Source of the DNA: Aspidapion aeneum
Lineage: Eukaryota; Arthropoda; Insecta; Coleoptera; Brentidae
Assembly: GCA_963576565.1 (NCBI GenBank)
Contig: OY755042.1
Location: forward strand, 98,388,185-98,452,184
Direction: 5' to 3'
DNA: 64,000 nt
In this document: positions 55,275 through 64,000 of the stretch, piece after piece
Layout: each line of letters begins with the position of its first letter
Numbering within the stretch: position 1 is the stretch's first letter
Position numbers and translations under genes: made by a program
The notes under the pieces: model-generated
The model's database searches: none
Seen by the model: only the letters and a program-made list of their open reading frames with translations
Told to the model about the DNA's origin: nothing

Positions 55275-55745
55275 TTTTGAGGTTAATGTTAAATCTTTAA
55301 ATATTTAGGTAATCACTAGAGTTTTTTGATATTTTCAGTAAAAAGTAAGTATAGTACTGTAAATAATATAATTTATTTCCCAAAACATACAAACTTAGAG
55401 TAGCGGCCAAAAATTTAGCAACCACCTAAAGCATGAAAATCTGATCCTACACTAACAATAAAAAAACTATAGTATTTTAATAACTTCAATCTTGGTGCAT
55501 CCCCTATAAAATGATCATGTGTGTTCCCACAGTAATGAAAGACATATAGTTTAGTTTTGCTTTATAATAAATTATTACCCCAACTCCATGCAATTAACTA
55601 AATACTCTAATTAATTATTTGCCGTAATTAAGAAATTTTCTTCTTAAAATCAAATAAAAAAAAACTAAAATCAAGTTAATAATTTACGAAAGGAGCGTTA
55701 CACAATAAGAACGATCCATACCGCCTACCACAATACGTAGTATTC
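55275..55745. other. No gene recognised
   Basis: AT-rich gap between the LINE start and the BEL/Pao relic. A long terminal repeat could lie here but its borders are not visible. Confidence 0.4.
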
Positions 55746-56326
55746 TTACGGTTCAAGGGGCAACGGACATAATTTAATAACATGACGTTTAAAAATCCCG
55801 TTACAAGTCTTAACCGTAACCACTCGAACTACTTCATCCGACCCCGGATGGATTTCGAGGATAAATTTGCAAATAGTCCTTAGACCACCGAGTCCACATT
55901 TGTTGATGGAATTTAGTTAACAAGTTCCATCTGGTCAAACTATTATTAGCAACATCTTGCAAAGTCTCTTTAGGTGGAGCACAGGCTTTATAGTTAAGAA
56001 ATGTCTGGGCATAAGCGCGTTAAGATCGTTGGGATCTTCACTGAGGGTCACGAATTCATTATCGCTTCTCTTTGAGGAAAAATAGTCTATAATTCTTTAA
56101 ACGTCAAAGTTTGATCTGCAACCGCTTGCACCAAATGACCCTTTATCGTTTTAATATTGGATTTCCAAAGGCCTCCGAAATGGGGAGAGGAAAGAGTACT
56201 CAGATGATATTTTATAGTATTTTGAAAGGCTGCAGATTCGACCAATCGATTAAGTTCAGCTCTTGCTCCAACGAAATTGGTCCCGTTATCGCTGTACACG
56301 TGATTACACCTCCCTCTCCGAGGGGA
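55746..56326 (-). mobile_element. BEL/Pao LTR-retrotransposon integrase C-terminal relic
   Basis: Minus strand reads RRGRCNHVYSDNGTNFVGAR (the SDNGTNF integrase motif), then LSSPHFGGLWKSNIKTIKGH and QTLTFKEL (56299-56087). Past frameshifts comes TLSEDPNDLNALMP-like sequence and finally HPGSDEVVRVVTVKTCNGIF with KRHVIKLCPLP and a stop near 55746. These are BEL/Pao features. Only the end of pol is present and it is broken. Confidence 0.82.
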
Positions 56327-56828
56327 AATTCGCAGGTAGGAATCACTTTACATTATTCTGGGAATCACACCTGGGGATCCCCTGGAAATCACATAGAAGT
56401 TGCTGGAAATCAATGAGAATCATTATAAAAAGATGAAAAGCACAGTACATTTTTTAGGAACGACACCCATTTCAAATGTACAGAATTGGATTGGAACAGA
56501 TTTATTCTTTCTCTAAAAAAACTCAAGATGGAACTAAAGAATAATTCTTGTATACGTTTTACGAAAACTAGTAGTAGAGCTAAGAAATAGATTTTCAAAT
56601 ACACCACAAGTTTTTGATCGTTAGTGTAAGATCAGATTTTCATACAATTTTAAATGATTGCAAAAGTTTTGCCCGCTATGCTAAACATTGTCAATTAAAT
56701 TTAAATGCTAAATAAATAGAATAAACTATCTAAAAGCGTACCTCGTTATAGTCAGGTTTGGTGTAGATTTATTTTTACACGACATTGTAATAGTATCATG
56801 TGATTTTATTAACATAGAACATACATAC

Positions 56829-57021
56829 CTTTACAGTAATTTTCAATTGGCGACTGGCTAACTCCGTGTACATCCCTTCCCATTGTTTGATGTCCCAGCC
56901 TTTCGTGTGCAAGATGGTTTCCGTAAACAACATAAGGGACATGGGGTCCCCTACTGTTTCGTTAATGATATCTATTATATTAAAGAGGCGGGAGATTTCT
57001 TCTTTTAGCTCAGGTGAACTC
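56829..57021 (-). CDS. PGM3: PGM3 exon (INETVGDPMSLML to LASRQLKITVK)
   Basis: Acceptor TTGTTTTAG before 57021, donor GTATGT after 56829. One base completes a Gln codon from exon 57742-57585; then 64 codons: SSPELKEEISRLFNIIDIIN, ETVGDPMSLMLFTETILHTK, GWDIKQWEGMYTELASRQLK and ITVK. INETVGDP.S.ML and QWEGMYTELASRQLK.TV are typical of PGM3 between the sugar-binding loop and the last domain. Phase 0 at the end fits exon 50171-50048. It lies 563 bp below the preceding exon. Confidence 0.94.
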
Positions 57022-57212
57022 CTAAAACAAAAAATAAAATAAAACGTACTTCTTTTATACTCCCATTTTATAAAAAAAAACACAATAGCAACAAAAACTA
57101 ATTTAGATTATACAAAAAACACTGACAGTTTTCTCCACAAAATTATTTAGTTTAATAAGTAAAAAAACTAGTAGGAAAAAAAATGTGGAGAAGATTGAAT
57201 TTTTTTTCTGTA

Positions 57213-57434
57213 TATCGTCACCCTAATTATGAAACGTCGTAACCCAACTTAACAACATTTTACAGGAATAAGAAAAGTTAGAAGTAAATTACATAGGGTA
57301 AGCATTATGCGACTTATTAGAAATCGCGGGAATGACCGCAGCGTATAGCTATGCATAATTACTAACCTTTGACGCAAAAATATGAATTTTCGTTTTTTTG
57401 TGGGTTACGAGGTTTCAGAATTAGGGTGACGATA
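57213..57434. mobile_element. MITE in a PGM3 intron
   Basis: Inverted ends TATCGTCACCCTAATTATGA and the inverse of TCAGAATTAGGGTGACGATA continue for ~35 bp (GTCGTAACCCA / TGGGTTACGAG). TGTA on both sides (57209-57212 and 57435-57438) may be the target duplication. Length 222 bp. Confidence 0.82.
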
Positions 57435-57584
57435 TGTATAAATCCGAATCCTATTTTAAATTGATAAAAAAGTAAATTTTAGGGGTTATGTTTGCAACCC
57501 AAGCGCCGAACAAACCCCCAACTTTTTAATAGAAAAACAACTCGTACCAAACCTAAATAAAATATTCTTGAAGCTTGAACTTAC

Positions 57585-57742
57585 TGATTGGATTCTAAAG
57601 CTGTTTTCAACTTGTTTTTTGTTTCGGGACTAAATATGACAGTACCGTGTCCATTTGCTTCGAAATAGATACCAATGTCGTAGTCTTGTGCTTTGTGATG
57701 TAAGTGCTTGAGTCCAGTCTTAACAATGGATACTGGTAATTT
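57585..57742 (-). CDS. PGM3: PGM3 exon with the sugar-binding loop (FEANGHG)
   Basis: Acceptor TTTTTCAG before 57742, donor GTAAGT after 57585. The exon reads [40 protein letters not shown] and [12 protein letters not shown] plus two bases. KTG.KHLHHKA and FEANGHG are hallmark PGM3 motifs; FEANGHG binds the amino sugar. It enters in phase 0. The preceding exon should encode the DGDKI and TAYANGSS segments, but none is found between here and 64000. This is the first exon of the C-terminal block. Confidence 0.95.
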
Positions 57743-57811
57743 CTGAAAAATCATGTCCCGTGGAATAGTTGTGGAAGAGTTTTAAAACTGCGTTAGATCG
57801 ATTGGTAAAAG

Positions 57812-58737
57812 GGCGGCGGATAAAAGGTCAAAAGTACAAAAGGTCGAAAGTACAAAAGGTCGAAAGTACAAAAGGTCGAAAGTACAAAAGGTCGAAAGTA
57901 CAAAAGGTCGAAAGTTCAAAAGGTCGAAAGTACGAAAGGTCGAAAGTACAAAAGGTCGAAAGTACAAAAGGTCGAAAGAACAAAAGGTCGAAAGTACAAA
58001 AGGTCGAAAGTACAAAAGGTCGAAAGTTCAAAAGATCGAAAGTACTAAAGGTCGAAAGTTCAAAAGGTCGAAAGTAGAAAAGGTCGAAAGTACAAAAGGT
58101 CGAAAGTACGAAAGGTCGAAAGTACAAACGGTCGAAAGTACAAAAGGTCGAAAGTACAAAAGGTCGAAAAATAAAAGATTAAAACCTAATCAAGTCGAAT
58201 TGCCCTGCCCAGCTGAGGTGGTCCAGGGGTCAAGGATAGTTGATAGTTAACCCGGTTAGGTTACTACCCCAACCTGACAAGATTAGGTTTGGTTACAAAA
58301 AAAAACTACCCTGATCTCGTCAGGAAAGTTTTTTTTTTAATATACTAACCTAACCGGGTCAGGTTGGGATAGTAACCTAACCTATCCTCGGCCCCGGGTC
58401 CTCGACTAGACAGGGCAATTGACCTTGACCTTGACCCCTGGACCACCTCAGCTGGGCAGGGCAATTCGACTTGATTAGGTTTTAATCTTTTATTTTTTGA
58501 CCTTTTGTACTTTCGACCTTTTGTACTTTCGACCTTTTGTACGTTTGGCCTTTTGTACTTTCGACCTTTTGTACTTTCGACCTTTTGTATTTTTGACCTT
58601 TTGTATTTTCGACCTTTTATATTTTCGACCTTTTGTTTTTCGACCTTTTGTACTTTCGACCTTTTGTATTTTCGACCTTATTTTTTCAACCTTTTGTACT
58701 TTCGACCTTTTGTACTTTCGACCTTTTATCCGCCGCC
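57812..58737. mobile_element. Fold-back element with 15-16-bp minisatellite arms
   Basis: The ends GGCGGCGGATAAAAGGTC and its exact inverse are bracketed by perfect 8-bp direct repeats GGTAAAAG (57804-57811 and 58738-58745), a hAT-type target duplication. The left arm (57826-58170) repeats AAAAGGTCGAAAGTAC; the right arm (58497-58728) is the same repeat in inverse. The centre (about 58175-58495) is also inverted: CTAATCAAGTCGAATTGCCC, CCCAGCTGAGGTGGTCCAGG and the CCTAACCGGGT stretch mirror each other. The whole 926 bp can fold into one hairpin. ORFs of 77-107 codons (KGRKYKRSKVQ; RPFVLSTFC) come from the repeat. Confidence 0.9.
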
Positions 58738-58739
58738 GG

Positions 58740-59640
58740 TAAAAGATCACACAATTTTAAGTCACAGGGTGTTTGCCTTCAATTTGAGTGAGAGGGCCTG
58801 TGTGACTTTGGCTTATAACTTTTGCTAAATTAGTTTCACAGAAAAACTGTTAATATGTTTTTTGTTTGCCAGAGAACCCCAATTAATATACTGAAAAATG
58901 AGCTTTATATCATAAAAACTAACAAAAATATTAATTTTTTTAAAAATGCAAAAAATAGTATTTTTTTTTAGGCCAAAATAAAGTTTTAGACTACCCCAAA
59001 TCGATTGGTTATGGATCCCTCAATTTAAAGTCGCCTGGTATTTGCCTCAAATTTGAGTAACAGCGCCTGTGTGACGTCATAAATTCAAGATTGCGATTTT
59101 TTTCAATGTATTTTCACAAACTTTTGCCACCTTAACTTTACAGAAAATTTTTATTGTTTATGATTTGTTTGCAGTAGAACAACAGTTAAATTGCGGTTTT
59201 AATAAACTTTTATATCTCAAGAACTAAGAAAGATATGGTTATTTTTTTAAATATTAAAAATTTTTTAAAATTTCAATATTAAGATGAATAAATACTGCCC
59301 TCAATCGATTGATGATGGATCAGTCAATGTTAAGTCGCTAATACTCAAGTTTAAGTAGGCGGACCTATATGACGTCATAAATGCAAAATCGCGGCATTTT
59401 CCAATATTTTACAAACTTTGGCTAAATTAGTTTTACAGAAAAACTGTAAATACGTTTTTTGTTTGTAAGAGAACACCAATTATTATGGTAAATAAATTGG
59501 CTTCATATCTTAAAAACTGACAAAGATATAATTTTTTTTTGAAAATAAGTTTTTTTTTGTATTTTGAAAAAAATTAATCTTTGTTAGTTTTTAAGATATA
59601 AGGCTAACCACTTTACTATATTAATTGCTGTCCTCTTGCA
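58740..59640 (+). repeat. Three diverged tandem copies of a ~270-300-bp unit
   Basis: Units near 58755, 59025 and 59325 share CAATTTAAAGTCG/GTTAAGTCG, CCTGTGTGAC(GTCATAAAT), CTAAATTAGTTTYACAGAAA and GTTTTTTGTTTGC. The last runs into an A/T-rich inverse piece at 59580-59650. Confidence 0.65.
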
Positions 59641-60487
59641 AACAACAAAATGGAAGTATTGTAACGCCGCGGTTAGGGGTGCTTTAGTCGAGCGGTATAT
59701 TTATACAACTTGTCCCTTTCCACGATTACATTAAATTTATTTGGAGGTAGGCGTCCTAGTTGCACATAGCTATGATTAAAGCCAGTTGTTGTTATTGACT
59801 TTTGGTTGTTAGTAAATTAGACACCAATTGTTATAAAGAATACGTTATATTTAAAGTCAAAAATTATTAATACAAAATCGTAGATCCAAAGTCTAGCATG
59901 GTCCTAACATTCAAATTAATTACGAAAATGCGCTAAAATTAACATTAGCCAATACCTTAGAGTCTATCTACGAACAAAGCTGATTGGTTTTATTATAATT
60001 TTTCCGACACAAAATTGTCTTCGCAAATTAAAATGATAGAGTCTAAAAATGAAACGTTGTAGGACATAATATTGTGAAATTAACTCAATGGTAACACATA
60101 AAAATTCCGTAAACATAGTAAATTTACTCCAATAGTCTAGATCTCGTCAAATAATAAATGCACTATCAAAAGTTCAAAATCAATCTCCATCTTTTCATCT
60201 TTACTATAATTACTAATCCATATTTACGTATAAAAGTCTAATAATTTAATTGTCTACAGCAATTAAATAAACGGTAATATTTTCTTTTTAAATCAATGTT
60301 CAAATAGTTTTAACTTACTTTCTGTCATCGAATCACTAAAATATATTTTTTATCCTAGAGCAAAAACTCTAGATTTTCTTGAAGACTACATTTTTATATA
60401 AAATGGTTAACTCAACTTTTACTAATTCACTTTAATTTTAACTGTTTACTATTTTTCACTTTTGGCTGCAACACTGGAACTTTAATA
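59641..60487. other. No gene recognised
   Basis: AT-rich. I looked on the minus strand for PGM3 DGDKI / TAYANG coding sequence without success. Confidence 0.4.
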
Positions 60488-60686
60488 ATGCCCGGATATA
60501 ATTCAAGAAATCGAATTTATAGGCGATCCTCTCTTGTTTACCCCACAAATTTTTATGACGAAACAGGTCAATGTGCTTTGATCGAGCCAGTGTTTCTGAA
60601 TATCTCCCTAATTAATGAATACAATAGAGTCGTGTATTCATTGCTCCCTAATATAAACAATTTCCTAAGGCGTGGACAAAACAGGT
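60488..60686 (+). CDS. Possible exon or short ORF of unknown function
   Basis: ATG at 60488 opens 66 codons: MPGYNSRNRIYRRSSLVYPT, NFYDETGQCALIEPVFLNIS, LINEYNRVVYSLLPNINNFL and RRGQNR. The end AACAG|GTAAAA looks like a splice donor. The composition is less AT-driven than the surroundings, but no family is recognised and no downstream exon was found. It could be a first exon or a relic of an element. Confidence 0.25.
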
Positions 60687-60688
60687 AA

Positions 60689-63600
60689 AAATGGGATTTT
60701 TGTCAACCTCTTTTGTGGCTCATTTAATTAATTTCATTTGTAATTTTGCGATCGATCGAATCAACAGTGCTCTCCAGTGAAAATAAGTGTTAGGGTTTTA
60801 GTTCAGCTGGCTTCATGTGAGTCTCAATCATTTTTATTTTAACTCTTGTTTTTTTTTTTGGTTTAAATATTACTTGTTCATCGACTGGTCTCTCAATATT
60901 TGTTTTTATGATTTTTAATTTATTATTTTAAATTTTTGGTTTTTATTATTTTATTTTAAAAATAATATTTTTTTATTGTTGTGATTTTTTTACTTTCTTG
61001 CTTCGATAATACTTGTATATTTTCTGCCAGTTTTAGAATATGTTTTTAATATTTTCAATTTAGGTTTTAATGAATATTTTTCTTTTTTTTTTAAATTAAT
61101 TATTATATATTTTTTTTTTATTTTAATTTTTTTTTAAATTTAAACTTAATGAATATTATTTTTTTTTCTTAAAAAAAATAATATCTAATTTATTTTTTTT
61201 TTACTTATTTATTTTTCATCTTGTTAAATGTTATTATCAACTAAACGGAAACCTTAAAAGTTCTCATATTTTTGGTAAAATATTTTTATATTTTATTAAA
61301 TAAACCCCGACCTTTACATTCCTCCCTTCTTTTAACTCAAATGATAGCTCTTTAATAGCTATCATTTGGTATAACTTTGGCATAAATATAAAATGTCGCG
61401 CATACATAACTTTTCCGACCTCATAAACAAAAAAAATGTTCTTAACATTGATCCAGTTATGAGAAGTTATTTACGAAATTAAAATTATTTTTAAGGTCGA
61501 AATTTTTAATTTAAGAGTGATATTACTGTCTGAAGATGTGTTTACTGCTAATATATTTATAAAATTTGTGCTCAATTTTAAGTTAGATATAAGTTTGACT
61601 AAGTTCTTATTTATTTATTTTTGTTAAACTTTGTTCTCCCGTAGTTTGTTAATTATTACATGTTTATTTAAAATAAACAAAAGAGTTTTATTTATTTACT
61701 AGTAGTAGAGTTAACCTAGTGCCAATATAATTTTAAGTCTCGAAATATCATTTTAAACGTTCAATTTTAATAATTTTGAAACTGAACTCTATTATTTTCT
61801 TTGATGATTAACTCAGAAAGTAAGCCCTTTACAAAATAAAATTTACCTAAAGTTTCATTCCTCAAAAACTAAATTCTACTTACATCCGTTTTCTATAGTT
61901 AAAATGCGTCAAAACCTTACTTGCTTCTTCTTAGTTTTCGTTGTTTCCTGTAAAAAGGTGGTTGGTTAGAATCTGCACTGCTAGCTTCCATGTGGATGTT
62001 AAACTTCAGCTTGACCTGGTGACGTCCCGTGCTAACCATATTCCATCTCAGTTGTAATTAGATAAGATTCTTTTTTTTTACTTTATATATTTTAGACACT
62101 TTACTTAATATTTTTTTAAACGCACTATAATTCCTTTTATTATAATTTAAGCTTGTTATCAACCCTTGCGTCATTATAACTTTGTTATTCCAAAATTAAA
62201 ATTAACAATGTTCTAAATATCTAACATAAACTATCACTTAACTATTACAAAGTCCAAATTTTCAATTTCATAATTTTTTAATATGGCAGCAATGATCAAC
62301 GTAACCTCTATTTCTTTTTACATGGTAGTTTGAGTATTAATAGCAAAAGACAAAACTTGAAACATCCGAAAATCTTTTATCAAACACCCGAAGTTGCTCT
62401 TCCCAACTAACACCTCGTCTAATTTTAATACCAAGTTAACCCTCTGTTGTATAATATAAACAAACCGCGTGCTTTACTCTTGCACTGTCTCGTCTAGGCA
62501 TTTACTACTATTATTGATTATTGTGGTGGTAGCCAATTTCACTATTGTCGTAGGTCGACTTTTCTTTAAGCTATTGACTCAATTAAAGTATCTTTCGTGA
62601 CTCAATCTCGACTCTGCGTCAGTGTGATTCAAAATTTATCTGCAGCGCGGACCGAACCGCGATATTCTGTAGTGTGATTGAGTCACCCTTTTGGATTACT
62701 TCACTGGCTAGTAGAAGAAAAGTTATGACGCTATAACCCGACAAGTTAATAGAACTTTTTCAGCTGTACTTTATTTCTCTTACGCACATATTTTTAAAAC
62801 AATTTGTTATAAAGGCTTTATTGATTACGCATCATCATTCTAACTTTGTAGAAATCTCATTTTACCGCCTTGTCATCTAACAATAATTTCTGGAAATTGC
62901 ATTATGATTTTAAAATCAAAATGTTGTGTCATTACACATTTTTTCTTTCAAACAACTAAATTTCTCTGCTTCATTGGAGGTCTTCTTAACCTTCTTCGTG
63001 ACTATCTATGTCACCACAACTGACCTTCTGTCAGCTCCATCTTCTACAATCACGTTGCCTAAAATATTAGACATCCGTCTCTACAAATCTTCATGACTAT
63101 ATGTCATCTTAACATCTGACCTTCTGTCAGCTGTTCCAACAAATAGTATCATATGATACCACATTCTTTACTTTCATCTCTTTGTTATTAGTTTAACCAA
63201 TTTCTAGTTTACATCTAATTCTCAATGCATCCTAGAGAAAGACAGGGGCCAACTGTCAAATTTCTAGTTCCTTTATCATTGGCCTATGACTCAGGAATCT
63301 CAAAACAAAATTCTTTGGCTAAACTCAAATTTCCTTATATTTAAAAAAAAAAAATCTAACCTTCTTAACTTCCTCCATAATAAATACACTCTCCATCCAA
63401 TCCTGCATTTAGACTACATCTAACTTCTATATGTGCGTAACCTTCTCTTCTGTTGCCTCTTCTTCTTAAATTTTTTTTTTATATAGGTACTTGGTATGCT
63501 TATTTTTCCTTCTTAATGTTAAAATAATAATATTTCAAACTACAATGCCCAATCAAACTTTTCACATCGTGTTAAATAATTTCGGACAGAGAAGTGTCAT

Positions 63601-64000
63601 CAAAACCGCTTGTAAAATCACTGCACATCTAGGCTACTTTTATCCTGATAACTTTAGTGTCATTTTTTTTATATGGGGTGTGAAATTTATCACTAAACTG
63701 CAAACTAAATATTTACTATTATAAACTTCGTATAAATTAACTGTTTAAAAATTTCAGAAATATTTTTGACAGATACTTGCCAAACTTCTTGTAATTTTCT
63801 CGTGATCTTCATCTTTTTTACTCTGCTTTAAAACCTCTATTTAAAACCAATTAGTTTAAATAGTAAGAAACTGCATCTCCTGTCTTGTATAGGATTCTAG
63901 CTACAAGCAATCCCGTAGGATTATTCATCACTGGGTTCAGAATCATTTGCGAACTATCAACTTTGGATATGTTGCAAATATCAGCTGACCAAATTACATG
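60689..64000. other. AT-rich, no gene recognised
   Basis: Very T/A-rich (60890-61210 nearly pure T/A). GACCTTCTGTCAGCT occurs twice (about 63023 and 63118). The ORF at 63491-63724 has no recognisable motif. If the PGM3 C-terminal block has its own upstream exons they must lie beyond 64000 or be missing. Confidence 0.45.

Noticed and set aside
57769..58127. Lys/Arg-rich (KGRKYKRSKVQ) and Phe-rich ORFs
   Set aside because: Translations of the 15-16-bp minisatellite arms of the fold-back element, seen on both strands in mirror image.
57826..58170. CRISPR-like regular array
   Set aside because: Units are contiguous and identical without unique spacers, the setting is a eukaryotic intron and no cas genes exist.

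Overview
This is AT-rich animal nuclear DNA, most likely from an insect. Genes appear only as short exons with GT-AG borders, scattered through long stretches of decayed transposons. The element mix (mariner, Tigger/pogo, hAT, Jockey-like and RTE-like LINEs, BEL/Pao, a tRNA-derived SINE and many MITEs) is typical of insects with mobile-rich genomes. The order cannot be decided from this sequence. There is no prokaryotic gene organisation.

The one gene that can be followed is PGM3 (phosphoacetylglucosamine mutase) of the UDP-GlcNAc/chitin precursor pathway. It lies on the minus strand as ten exons in two blocks. The N-terminal block, from the start codon to the metal-binding loop, has exons at 18946-18834, 17771-17571, 8861-8725, 6543-6385, 6296-6133 and 2756-2639. 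The C-terminal block, from the sugar-binding region to the stop codon, has exons at 57742-57585, 57021-56829, 50171-50048 and 46473-46304. All reading phases agree inside each block. In transcription order, however, the C-terminal block comes before the N-terminal block, and roughly 50-60 central residues are missing from both. This means two tandem copies each cut by the window edge, a genomic rearrangement, or a mis-ordered assembly.

Three other exon-like pieces have no visible partners: a casein kinase I alpha-like exon (+, 27741-27884), an unidentified internal exon (-, about 32395-32224) and an unidentified terminal exon (-, 16877-16705). The last lies inside a PGM3 intron.

Region by region: 1-9 kb holds a TIR element, a mariner relic, two LINE relics and PGM3 exons. 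9.5-15.9 kb holds a 2.5 kb TIR element, an inverted array of palindromic units and an element with terminal hairpins. 15.9-19 kb holds two hAT MITEs with minisatellite cores and the first PGM3 exons. 19-28 kb holds MITEs, a Tigger relic with insertions and a third minisatellite MITE. 28-38 kb holds dispersed repeat families and mariner-like relics. 38.4-43.5 kb is bounded by inverted repeats and carries an RTE relic. 44-46 kb is a hAT element nested in another. 46-58 kb holds the PGM3 C-terminal block with a SINE, direct repeats around a hammerhead-like motif, a Jockey-like LINE and a BEL/Pao relic. 57.8-58.7 kb is a fold-back element built of minisatellites with a perfect 8-bp target duplication. 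59-64 kb is AT-rich with little that can be recognised.

The most interesting signals are the permuted PGM3 gene and a group of short elements with 8-bp target duplications whose interiors are minisatellites of differing sequence.
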